Shown piece after piece: positions 32,601 through 40,341 of a stretch of DNA of 64,000 nucleotides. This stretch comes from JAFDVL01 sp043736395 (GTDB lineage Bacteria > Acidobacteriota > Blastocatellia > RBC074): positions 1-64,000 of the forward strand of contig JAYTCQ010000174.1 in assembly GCA_043736395.1 (NCBI GenBank), written 5' to 3'. Every line of letters starts with the position of its first letter. Position 1 is the stretch's first letter. A program made the position numbers and the translations under genes. Below the pieces are notes generated by a model that saw only the letters and a program-made list of their open reading frames with translations, was not told the origin of the DNA and made no database searches.

Positions 32601-33740
32601 GCTTCGTTCGGGGCGAAGTTCAGCGACTAATTTTTCAAACGGAAAATCCTGATTGGAAAAAGCGTCTAAGGTCGTTTCTTTGATTCTTCGCAGTACTTCA
32701 CAAAAGGTTGGATTCCCTGACAGGTCAGCGCGAAGCACCAACGTATTCACAAAAAAACCAATTAAAGATTCTGTCTCAGTCCGCGTTCGTCCTGCCACCG
32801 GAGCGCCCACGACCAAATCATCCTGATCGGTATAACGCGCCAGCAAAACATTAAATGCCCCCAGCAAAGTCATGAACATGGTCACGCCTTCTTTTCGGTT
32901 CAAGGCTTTGAGTTCATTTTGCAGGCCAGCGGAAAACACGCTGGAAATTTGCGCGCCTCGAAAACTTTGCACGGCTGGCCGCGGTCGGTCGGTCGGAAAT
33001 TCAAGCAAAGCTGGAGCACCTGCCAGCTGTTTTTTCCAATACTGAAGTTGCTGTTTGGAATCTTGTTCCTGCTGAAGTGACCAGGCAGCGTAGTCTCCAA
33101 ATTGAATCGAAAGCTCCGTCAACTGTGGCTTATTTTGTTGTGCGTAATCAAAATAAAGCTGCGCAAATTCGTTCCAGAAAATACCGAGTGACGATCCATC
33201 GCTAACGATGTGGTGAACCGTCAAAAACAAAATATGTTCCTGTTCATCCAGTTTGACGAGGACAAAATTTAAGAGACAATTCTCCAGAGAAATTGGGTGA
33301 GCGGCTTCTTCCGACAAGAATTTTAAAGTCTCCGCTTCACGCACCTCCGGCGGGTATTCGCTGAAATCTTTCCAGCTCAATGGTAGCGATTGTGAATCTG
33401 AAATTTTCTGTTTCGGCGCTCCATCAATCTCTATAAATGTGGTTCTCAATGCATCGTGACGCGCAAAGATTTTTTCCAGTGCTTTTTGCAAAGCCTCTTG
33501 ATTCAGCGTTCCGCTAAGCCTCATCGCATCAGTAAGATTGTAGGTCGAAGCGGAAGGATTTAATTGCGATAGAAACAAGAGGCTTTGTTGATTAAAAGTA
33601 AGCGGCGCAATGAATCTATCAGCACGAAGTGGAATCGCGGTATTTTGTTGAGGCGCGCGATTTCTTTCACGCAATTTCTTTTCAAGCAAAATGCGCTTAG
33701 CGGCGGAAAGCTCCTCAATTCTTTGTGTCAACTGCGTCAT
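29616..33740 (-). CDS. Non-ribosomal peptide synthetase, C-A-PCP-TE
   Basis: A 1374-aa terminating module. C domain (~35-460) with HHIVSDGSSLG; A domain (~475-980) with YTSGSTGQPKGSA and a late core FYKTGDIARYLPDG; PCP (~1005-1075) with DNFFELGGHSLIAVR; thioesterase (~1090-1350) with GGRSFGGSVAFEMA (nucleophilic Ser) and GDHQTII (His). By-eye specificity residues D, A, F, F, I, G, G, T, F are close to branched aliphatic codes (Val/Ile type). Expected partner: the A-PCP-C-A-PCP enzyme further downstream in the operon, giving a short peptide released by hydrolysis or transfer. Contains an in-frame repeat in the linker before FYKTGD. A paralogous TE is present in the next enzyme. Confidence 0.93.
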   Translation of the reverse strand: MTQLTQRIEELSAAKRILLEKKLRERNRAPQQNTAIPLRADRFIAPLTFNQQSLLFLSQLNPSASTYNLTDAMRLSGTLNQEALQKALEKIFARHDALRTTFIEIDGAPKQKISDSQSLPLSWKDFSEYPPEVREAETLKFLSEEAAHPISLENCLLNFVLVKLDEQEHILFLTVHHIVSDGSSLGIFWNEFAQLYFDYAQQNKPQLTELSIQFGDYAAWSLQQEQDSKQQLQYWKKQLAGAPALLEFPTDRPRPAVQSFRGAQISSVFSAGLQNELKALNRKEGVTMFMTLLGAFNVLLARYTDQDDLVVGAPVAGRTRTETESLIGFFVNTLVLRADLSGNPTFCEVLRRIKETTLDAFSNQDFPFEKLVAELRPERSLSHNPIFQTAFALQPETTSSVKIPGLQLRPYKISAVTSKFDLFLSVSETADGLQTTIEYSTDLFDEATMQRLLQHYQNLLEGIVTDPQQRLSELPFLSAAELQQILVEWNDTATDYPKDLCLHQLFEAQVDRTPDAVAIVSGEVNVSYRELNRRANHVAHALRETGIKPDTLVGLFTDRSVEMVIGVLGILKAGGAYLPLDPAYPQVRLEFMLNDANAPVILTQLSLRSRLPETTAQIICLDEKGIFPEQNDKNLTNLNKSEDLAYVIYTSGSTGQPKGSAIVHRGVSRLVINTNYVHLDSSDAMAQVSNISFDAATFELWGALLNGGRLVLINKDIALSPHEFAAQLREQKITVMFLTTALFNLLSREVPTAFATLKTLIIGGDACDPGCCREVLKNGSPERLVNGYGPTESTTFATWHLIENVGEGSIPLGRPISRTTIHILDRYMNPVPMGVHGEIYIGGDGLAREYLNQPELTGDRFRVSGVRFAETRHLTPATRFYKTGDIARYLPDGTIEFIGRKDHQIKLRGFRIELGEIENALLAHPSIQEVVLQVDTNKNDKKLIAYYVAVEPLLVSDLREFLKQRLPEYMVPSAWVHLEQFPLTPNGKVDRKKLPKADQLLTETKQELVAAKDELEVRLINIWQEVLGIHPIGVRDNFFELGGHSLIAVRLFSAIQQAFGKQLPLAVLFQSPTIEQLAEMLREQGWEPSWNSLVPLRPSGTAAPFFCVHAVGGNVLEYNSIVQHFDSEHPFYGLQAVGLDGQTAPLTNIAEMAAHYISEIRQLQPYGPYYLGGRSFGGSVAFEMARQLHDQGERVALLAMLDTYPLGWLKLFSEAEAKEYQKKFLRLRIKQHCRNLASLNLHGKAHYILSKAQFKTRKLKNIWWQLTEKITQNSNQPLAEILRKIEEINYLAVKKYVPQVYAGKVTFFCAEEEVSVAENITGWQALAAGGVEIIRLPGDHQTIIKEPHVQELARQLTLALAKAKLEKTGEENCE
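31111..31171. repeat. Short repeat in frame in the A domain of the C-A-PCP-TE enzyme
   Basis: Units such as AGGTGTGAGGTGTCGGGTTT and CTAACACCTGACACCCGAAA encode FRVSGVRFAETRHLTPAT, again in the variable loop before the FYKTGD core. Confidence 0.7.
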
Positions 33741-33755
33741 TCTGAATTTATTTCA

Positions 33756-36464
33756 TCAAACAGCTTGGCCTGATTGAATATCCTTTCGATTTAATCGTTT
33801 ATTGAGTTGTTCGGCTAAGAGTTTCACGTTGGAGCTTTGAATCATGCTTTGATGATTGCCCGGAACTTCGACAACTTCGACTCCACCTGTTGCAAGAGAT
33901 TGCCAACCAAACTGATTTTCCAGAGAACTGACCTCTTCGGTCGCAGAAAAGTATGTAATTCGATCTGGATAAGCGCGAGGAATATATTTTTTGGCTGCCG
34001 AATAATTGAATTCCTCAATGTTGCGCAATGTATCTGATAAAGGCATTTCTTCACTTTGATTGAATTTTCGGCTCACCTGCCATTGCCATGTTTCAACTTT
34101 ACGTTTCTTGTAATTGGCCTTTTCCAGGAAATAAGAAATTTTCCCTTTCCAGTTAAATTGCTGAACATTCGCCAAATGCCGCTGAATTCGAATGAGTAAA
34201 AAGCGCGTTTGATATTTCAATGTAATGCCGCGCGAAAACCGTTTCAGCCAACCAATCGGGTCGGTATCAAGCAATGCCACCAGCGCAACCTCCTGATTTT
34301 GTTCGCGGAGCTGTTGCGCCATTTCATAAGCTACGACGCCTCCAAACGACCGTCCACCAAGTTGATAAGGGCCATTCGGTTGCAGTTGCCGCAGCTCTTT
34401 AATGTATTGCGACGCCATCGCTTCGATACTGGTCAGCGGTTGCCGCTTGCCGTCTAATCCCACCGATTGCAAACCGTAGAATGGTTGATCGGACGGCATC
34501 TGCTGCGCGAGTTCGTAATACTCAAGCACATTGCCGCCAACAGCGTGAACACAAAAGAATGGGGTCTTATCTCCCTTTGGTTGTAATGGAACCAAAGAAG
34601 TCCACAACAATTGTTCGTCCTGCGTTTGGAGAAAAATTGCCAATTGCCGAATCGTTGGAGATTGAAACAAGGTCACGAGCGGCAGCCGTTTGCCAAAATT
34701 AATTTCAAGCTCAGCAAAGATGCGAACCGCCAATAACGAATGGCCTCCCAGCTCAAAAAAATTGTCTGTGACACTAATCGGATGAAGGTGCAAAGCGGCT
34801 TCCCAAATTTCAACCAGCCTGGCTTCAATCTTATTATCGGCAATCACTACGTCATCTTTGTCACGGTCATTGATGACGGCTTCTGGCGCGGGTAATTGCT
34901 TCCGATCAATTTTTCCATTTGGCGAAAGCGGAAGCGAATCCAGCCTGATGAATAAAGATGGAACCATGTAATCCGGCAATTTTTGACTGAGATGATGACG
35001 AAGCTCTTCATTCTTCGGCGCATCAATTCCTCCCACATAATAGGTCACCAAACGCTTGTTACCGGAGGCGTCCTCGCCTGCCACGACTACACATTCACGA
35101 ATCAAATGATGCTGCGATAAAACTGTTTCGATTTCTCCGAGTTCAATGCGATGACCGCGAATTTTGACTTGAAAATCCATTCGGCCTAAACACTCCAGCA
35201 CGCCATCAGGATGGAGACGCGCAAGGTCACCGGTGCGGTAAACGCGAGTGCCGGGGAATGAGTGCTGAGTTATGAGTGCTAAGTTAGCTGACTCTTGAAA
35301 CTTCTCAGATGTTAGCTCTGCTCTATTTAAATATCCTCGCGCTAATCCAATCCCCCCAATTAACAGCTCTCCTGCTGTTCCGGTTGGCATTGGATTGAAG
35401 TTTTCATCCACAATAAAAATCTGGTAATTCGTGATTGGTCGTCCAATCGGCACAAAGTTTCGCTTGGTCTCGCGTTCGCAATCCCAATACGTGCATTCAA
35501 CGGATGCTTCGGTCGGACCATATAAATTATGCAGTCCGATGTGTCGCGGCATACGCGCAAAAAAGCGTTGTTGAAGGGTGAACGGTAACGGTTCTCCGCT
35601 GCAAAAAATATGCTGAAGGGAATCACTTCTATGAAAACTTTCGTCTTCTAACAGCATCTGCAATTGCGAAGGAACCATGAATAAAGTTGAGATTTTTTCG
35701 CGCTGGATCAATTCAATTAAATAAGCGCCATCCTTCTGTCCACCGGGCGCTGCAATCACTAATCTGGCTCCAGCGATCAAGGGGGAAAAGAATTCATACA
35801 AAGACAGATCAAAGCTGAATGGAGTCTTCAATAAGACCGCGTCTTCTGTGCTCAGCGGAAATTGATTTTGCATCCATTGCAATTGATTACAAATCCCGCG
35901 ATGCTCAATCATGACGCCTTTGGGATTGCCCGTTGATCCCGATGTATAAATCACATACGCCAGATTTGAAGGCTTCGCTCCACTCTCAAAATTAGCTTCG
36001 CTTTCCTGATTAATTTCTGCCGTGTCCAGACAAATGACTTGGGAATTATTGGCTGGTAAAGATGCCAGCAAGTCATTTTGCGTCAATAAAACCGGGACTC
36101 CGGCATCACTCATCATAAAAGCGATGCGGTCTGCCGGGTAGTCAGGATCAAGTGGAACATACGCGCCTCCGGCTTTGAGAATGCCGTACATCGCAATCAC
36201 CATTTCAGGCGAACGCTCCATAAAAATCCCGACCAATGTTTCCGGTGTCACGCCGATTCTTTTTAAATAATGTGCCACTTGATTGGCACGATGATTGAAT
36301 TCCTGATACGTCAGAATTTTGTCGTCGAAAATAAGTGCAGGTAAGTGAGGAGTTTTTTTGACCTGTGCTTCGAACAGTTGATGCAGGCAGGCTTCGCCTG
36401 AACTGACAATATTTTCAAAGTCAGCCTGCACCTGATTTTCTCGATGTAAACTAATTGCTTTCAT
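33756..36464 (-). CDS. Non-ribosomal peptide synthetase-like, A-PCP-TE, no C domain
   Basis: A 902-aa single-module enzyme. A domain (~25-520) with YTSGSTGNPKGVM, the A4 core FSFDLSLYEFF (Asp present) and VYRTGDLARLHPDGVLECLG; PCP (~535-600) with DNFFELGGHSLLAVRI; thioesterase (~620-880) with GGRSFGGVVAYEMA (Ser) and GNHQSMI (His). It lacks a condensation domain, so it cannot make a peptide bond alone; comparable A-T-TE enzymes join two keto acids or release an aminoacyl group. The TE is closely similar to that of the neighbouring enzyme, so a duplication is likely. The start ATG at 36464 follows GAGAGGAAA; an upstream ATG at 36488 has no such site. Confidence 0.88.
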   Translation of the reverse strand: MKAISLHRENQVQADFENIVSSGEACLHQLFEAQVKKTPHLPALIFDDKILTYQEFNHRANQVAHYLKRIGVTPETLVGIFMERSPEMVIAMYGILKAGGAYVPLDPDYPADRIAFMMSDAGVPVLLTQNDLLASLPANNSQVICLDTAEINQESEANFESGAKPSNLAYVIYTSGSTGNPKGVMIEHRGICNQLQWMQNQFPLSTEDAVLLKTPFSFDLSLYEFFSPLIAGARLVIAAPGGQKDGAYLIELIQREKISTLFMVPSQLQMLLEDESFHRSDSLQHIFCSGEPLPFTLQQRFFARMPRHIGLHNLYGPTEASVECTYWDCERETKRNFVPIGRPITNYQIFIVDENFNPMPTGTAGELLIGGIGLARGYLNRAELTSEKFQESANLALITQHSFPGTRVYRTGDLARLHPDGVLECLGRMDFQVKIRGHRIELGEIETVLSQHHLIRECVVVAGEDASGNKRLVTYYVGGIDAPKNEELRHHLSQKLPDYMVPSLFIRLDSLPLSPNGKIDRKQLPAPEAVINDRDKDDVVIADNKIEARLVEIWEAALHLHPISVTDNFFELGGHSLLAVRIFAELEINFGKRLPLVTLFQSPTIRQLAIFLQTQDEQLLWTSLVPLQPKGDKTPFFCVHAVGGNVLEYYELAQQMPSDQPFYGLQSVGLDGKRQPLTSIEAMASQYIKELRQLQPNGPYQLGGRSFGGVVAYEMAQQLREQNQEVALVALLDTDPIGWLKRFSRGITLKYQTRFLLIRIQRHLANVQQFNWKGKISYFLEKANYKKRKVETWQWQVSRKFNQSEEMPLSDTLRNIEEFNYSAAKKYIPRAYPDRITYFSATEEVSSLENQFGWQSLATGGVEVVEVPGNHQSMIQSSNVKLLAEQLNKRLNRKDIQSGQAV
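35256..35300. repeat. Short repeat in frame in the A domain of the A-PCP-TE enzyme
   Basis: GGAATGAGTGCTGAGTTATG and AGTGCTAAGTTAGCTGACTC; seven-base periodicity is visible in AGTGCTGAGTTATGAGTGCT. It encodes FQESANLALITQHSFPGTR before the VYRTGDLARL core, the same loop as in the other A domains. Confidence 0.7.
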
Positions 36465-36505
36465 TTTCCTCTCACCTGTTTTTGCCATGCTTAATTTGTA
36501 AAAAA

Positions 36506-37666
36506 TTATGAGGCGACTGAAAATTCCTTAACTCCTTCGGAAATATTTCTTTTGATTTTCTGCAATTCCGGCTGACAGGAAGCGGGTGCCACCTGACTTA
36601 AAAATTCCAGCATGCGACCGGCAAAAACCGGGTAAGAAAATTTTTCGGCATGCTGACGCAGTACACGTTGCGACCAACGATAATCTTCAAATTGCTCAAT
36701 GGCTTCGGATAAAGATTGGCTGGTGGGATGCTTAAAAAATAATCCAGTCAAACCATCGGCAACGGTTTCCAGCGCTCCGCCTGCACCGTAGGCAACCACG
36801 GGACGCCCAGCAGCATTGATCTCAAGTGGGGTCATCCCAAAATCTTCTTCACCGGGAAATAACAAAGCGCGGCAATGGCTGGCATAATAATTCACGACGT
36901 CATCGGGCTGTCGCCCTAAGAATTTAACCGTCGGGCCAGCCATTGCTTCCAAGCGCTGCCGATCTGGACCATCGCCGATGACGACCAATTCACGATTCAT
37001 TTTCGTGCAGGCCTGAATCGCGAGGTCAATGCGTTTATAGGGAACGAGCCGTGACAAGATCAAAAAATAATCTTCCACGTGATTGCTGGGCTGGAATCGG
37101 CCTACGTCAATCGGAGGTGGAATCACGACCGATTCACGTTCATAAATTTGTTTGATTCGATCAGCCACTATTTGCGAGTTCGCGATGTAATAATCCGGTT
37201 GACGCGCAGCGCGACGATCCCACGCACGTAATCCCGCGAGCATTGCAGGCAACACAGCCCGCGCCGCGCCGCTAAAGGCTTCACGTTCGGCATAATCGTC
37301 ATACCGCCAAACCCATCGCATCGGAGTATGGCAATAACAAACATGCACCGCATTTTTCGCACGACGGACGCCTTTGCCATAGCCAGAACTGCTGCTGACA
37401 ATTAGCTCATGTTCTGATAAATCCAGACTTTCGACAGCGAACGGATAGAGCCAAAAATACTGGCGGAATTTGCTTTCCACCGCTGGCATTTTCTGCATGA
37501 AGGAAGTGCGAATTTCTTTCGTGCGTAATCTTTCCGGCAAGCGATGCTCAAGCGCAACCGTCGCGTACATCGGAGCCGCTGGAAAGATTTGCGATAAGGC
37601 TTCCGCCACTTTTTCCGCTCCGCCCATCTGGACGAAATAATCATGTACTAAAGCTATTCGGGGCAT
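36506..37666 (-). CDS. GT4-family glycosyltransferase
   Basis: An enzyme of about 386 aa that transfers a sugar from a nucleotide donor, with the GT-B fold. N-terminal domain: MPRIALVHDYFVQMGGAEKV. C-terminal domain has IPPPIDVGRFQPS, FLILSRLVPYKRIDLAIQAC, ELVVIGDGPDRQRLEAM and FPGEEDFGMTPLEINAAGRP, the E-x7-E nucleotide-sugar motif. Close to WbaZ-type mannosyltransferases. Cytosolic side of the membrane; it would extend the lipid-linked repeat unit. The ATG at 37666 is preferred over an upstream start because the protein begins naturally there. Confidence 0.88.
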   Translation of the reverse strand: MPRIALVHDYFVQMGGAEKVAEALSQIFPAAPMYATVALEHRLPERLRTKEIRTSFMQKMPAVESKFRQYFWLYPFAVESLDLSEHELIVSSSSGYGKGVRRAKNAVHVCYCHTPMRWVWRYDDYAEREAFSGAARAVLPAMLAGLRAWDRRAARQPDYYIANSQIVADRIKQIYERESVVIPPPIDVGRFQPSNHVEDYFLILSRLVPYKRIDLAIQACTKMNRELVVIGDGPDRQRLEAMAGPTVKFLGRQPDDVVNYYASHCRALLFPGEEDFGMTPLEINAAGRPVVAYGAGGALETVADGLTGLFFKHPTSQSLSEAIEQFEDYRWSQRVLRQHAEKFSYPVFAGRMLEFLSQVAPASCQPELQKIKRNISEGVKEFSVAS

Positions 37667-37744
37667 CCTGAGTGATCCTTTTTTCGGTAGTAGTTCGTGT
37701 TTGCGATGCAACACGAATCTGTTTTTTTATCTTTCAGGTTTAAG

Positions 37745-39043
37745 CTATGCACTAAACCGCAGCCATAAATTCGTTACTATTTTGCCAATCGGAAAATCAT
37801 CACGTTGTGGATAAAAACAATCACGCCAACTGATTTTTTGTTTATGTAGTAACCCAAATAACGCGACAATCAGCATCACGCTGTAGCCCAGCACCGAAGC
37901 CAGCGCCGCGCCAACGATGCCGCGTGTCGGCAACCAATACAGCAGCGCGATCACGGTGACCACCGCTGAAGATAAGCGCGAAATGGTGCTCAGAATCGGG
38001 TAGCCCAAACCGTTTAAGCCACTGTTCACAATTGCGGCCAGGCTCCAAAGGACAGAGGCAACCAGCAGCAGCCGGAGAGTTCCTGTTGCTGCCAAAAACT
38101 CTTCGCCATACGCAAAGCGCAAGATATATGGCGCTGACACCCAAAGCGGAATTAACACCACGACATACACGTAAAGTGTTTGGCGCATACTTTTGGTGAG
38201 TAATTGCAGTGACTCTTTTTTGCTTTCCAGGGCGGCGACCTCTGGCAACAAGACATCCGAGACCGAAGACGCAAGGACGGTGGTGATTTCAGAGAGCCGC
38301 ACGGCTACCACATAAAGCCCGATCACTGCGCTGGGAGCCAGCGCCGCGAGTAATAATTGATCCAATCGCAGAGTTGCTATTGAGGTAATCAAGCCCGGAA
38401 AATAACGCAGCCCGTAAGCAAGCGCTTCTTTCCATTCCCCCCAACCAAGTTGCCAATGCGGACGCAATGCAACCTTGACGCCGATGACGGCAAGTGTCGT
38501 ACACGCCAACTGTGCAGCGATCATGGTATAGGCGGCATTTCTTACCGTCAGCTCGCCAATCAACCAGAGCACTATATAAGTGACAGATTGTGTGCCGTAA
38601 AAAATGCCTCGTGCGGCAGCCGACCATCTAAACTGTCGCGTTCCCTCAAGCAAGCCAACCATCAAATCAAACAGAAGCGCGAGCGGAATATTTAATAAAT
38701 AAACTCGTACCAACAGCATGACCGCCGGACTGCGTTGCCCAATCAGATGCGGGACAACCAACTCCGCTATCCCAAAGGCGATGAGGCCGGCGAATAACGC
38801 AAAAATGAGTGCATTGGAATAATGTGTGGAAAGTGACTCTGGACGACGTGCCAGATAATAACGATAGGCCTGCGGTAAGCCTAAGCCGAAAGCCCAGGCT
38901 ACGATATTTGGCCATAACACAACCACCGCGAGGTCGCCACGTCCTTCCGGCCCGAGTGCCCAGGCAGTCAACAAGCTTGTGACCACACCGGAAAGCAGCG
39001 TAAAGCCGTAAGTCAAAAATACGATGGCGATATTTTTCTTCAT
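37745..39043 (-). CDS. Polysaccharide flippase, Wzx type (MATE/MVF-like)
   Basis: A 432-aa protein with about 12 to 14 hydrophobic segments, starting MKKNIAIVFLTYGFTLLSGV and followed by LLTAWALGPEGRGDLAVVVL, a feature of polysaccharide-biosynthesis transporters. Other segments: YGLRYFPGLITSIATLRLDQ (typical cytoplasmic/membrane loop) and LLLVASVLWSLAAIVNSGLN. Role: moves undecaprenyl-linked repeat units across the inner membrane, ahead of polymerisation. Together with the neighbouring O-antigen polymerase-like gene, it marks this as a Wzx/Wzy pathway. It lies between two glycosyltransferase genes. Confidence 0.85.
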   Translation of the reverse strand: MKKNIAIVFLTYGFTLLSGVVTSLLTAWALGPEGRGDLAVVVLWPNIVAWAFGLGLPQAYRYYLARRPESLSTHYSNALIFALFAGLIAFGIAELVVPHLIGQRSPAVMLLVRVYLLNIPLALLFDLMVGLLEGTRQFRWSAAARGIFYGTQSVTYIVLWLIGELTVRNAAYTMIAAQLACTTLAVIGVKVALRPHWQLGWGEWKEALAYGLRYFPGLITSIATLRLDQLLLAALAPSAVIGLYVVAVRLSEITTVLASSVSDVLLPEVAALESKKESLQLLTKSMRQTLYVYVVVLIPLWVSAPYILRFAYGEEFLAATGTLRLLLVASVLWSLAAIVNSGLNGLGYPILSTISRLSSAVVTVIALLYWLPTRGIVGAALASVLGYSVMLIVALFGLLHKQKISWRDCFYPQRDDFPIGKIVTNLWLRFSA

Positions 39044-39098
39044 TCGTTTGGTAATAATTCAGTCAGCGCCTGATCTATGAGGCGCATTATTTTAGTAA

Positions 39099-40325
39099 CT
39101 AAAAATTCGTTTTGCGGTATTGATCGGCTACCGCATTTAGTGACGGATTTATCAAATCCGATGAATTCGCCTGACGATAAAACTGTTCCAATTTCTGTTG
39201 ATATGTCGCGACGGAAAACTCCCTGTATATTTGTTGGCGCGCTGCCGAGCCTAATCGTTTGCGTAACAATTTATCCTGACTCAATTTGATGATCGCGGCG
39301 GCCAACGCCTCGTCATTGCTGACAGGCACCAGCCAGCCATTCAACGCGTGATGAATCATTTCTGGATTACCTCCCACTGCGGTGGCGATGACGGGCAACT
39401 CGCTTGCCATCCCTTCCAACACAACCAGCCCGCAAGGTTCCGCCAATGAATTCACTACTAATAAATCCAGTGCTTGCATCACCGCCGGAACATCACGCCG
39501 TCCGCCTAAAAAACGAACGGCTGCTGCAATTTCTAATTTTTCAGACATTTGTCTTAAGAGCTGAAAATACTTTTCATCAGAGGCATTGAATTGTGGTTCG
39601 CCAACAATTAATAAAATTGCCTTGGGAAATTCTTGGACGACGCGCTTAAAAGCATGGAGCAATCCAAGCTGCCCTTTGCGCTCAGTGATTTGTCCGATGA
39701 TCCCGATTACTGGTACGTCCCGATTAATTGCTAATTCGGAACGGATGCCGAAACGTTTTTTTTCATCAGGCTGAAACTTTTCCGTATCAGCACAGTTAAG
39801 AATTGTTTTGATCGGAACGCGCTCATAAAACGGATGCAATAAAATTCCGCGAAATCTGTTGGCTGTCGCCTGTGAAACTGCTAAAAGTTTGATTCGTGAC
39901 GAAGCCAGTAAAACAAAGAGCCGAATCGCAGTACTAATCGGATGATGCGGTAATAAATCATGCAGATGCCAAATGACAGGAACCTTTAATCCGACTGTTG
40001 CCGCTGTGATAACTAATCCGGCACGAATACTGTTGGCATGAATCAGATCAGGATTTATTGTTTTTATTTGTGAACGAACACTGCGCATGACGTGCCAAAA
40101 CGAAATCAAATACTGCACCATTAGGTCTAATCGCCAGGTAAATCTTGCCTCCAGTTTTTTGACTTCAAGGCACGGGATTTTTTGTGCTTCAACTTGCCGT
40201 TTCAGGTCGCCAGCCGGACACATCACAATGCTCTGAAATTCAGAGTTAAGCTGCGATAAAATCAGTAAAAGCACCCGTTCTGCTCCACTGACGATATCCG
40301 TATGGTTGTAAAAAAGTATTTTCAT
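39099..40325 (-). CDS. GT4-family glycosyltransferase
   Basis: An enzyme of about 408 aa with GT-B fold, beginning MKILFYNHTDIVSGAERVLL. The C-terminal domain has ETERKG-like core IGIIGQITERKGQLGLLHAF, ILLIVGEPQFNASDEKYF, and the acceptor/donor motif VVNSLAEPCGLVVLEGMASE. The order of glycosyltransferases cannot be resolved from the sequence. The ATG at 40325 gives the family's normal N-terminus; an upstream in-frame ATG (40412) would overlap the preceding gene by 71 bp. It is 16 bp from the O-antigen polymerase gene and thus in the same operon. Confidence 0.87.
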   Translation of the reverse strand: MKILFYNHTDIVSGAERVLLLILSQLNSEFQSIVMCPAGDLKRQVEAQKIPCLEVKKLEARFTWRLDLMVQYLISFWHVMRSVRSQIKTINPDLIHANSIRAGLVITAATVGLKVPVIWHLHDLLPHHPISTAIRLFVLLASSRIKLLAVSQATANRFRGILLHPFYERVPIKTILNCADTEKFQPDEKKRFGIRSELAINRDVPVIGIIGQITERKGQLGLLHAFKRVVQEFPKAILLIVGEPQFNASDEKYFQLLRQMSEKLEIAAAVRFLGGRRDVPAVMQALDLLVVNSLAEPCGLVVLEGMASELPVIATAVGGNPEMIHHALNGWLVPVSNDEALAAAIIKLSQDKLLRKRLGSAARQQIYREFSVATYQQKLEQFYRQANSSDLINPSLNAVADQYRKTNF

Positions 40326-40341
40326 TTCCCTTTTATCTTTC

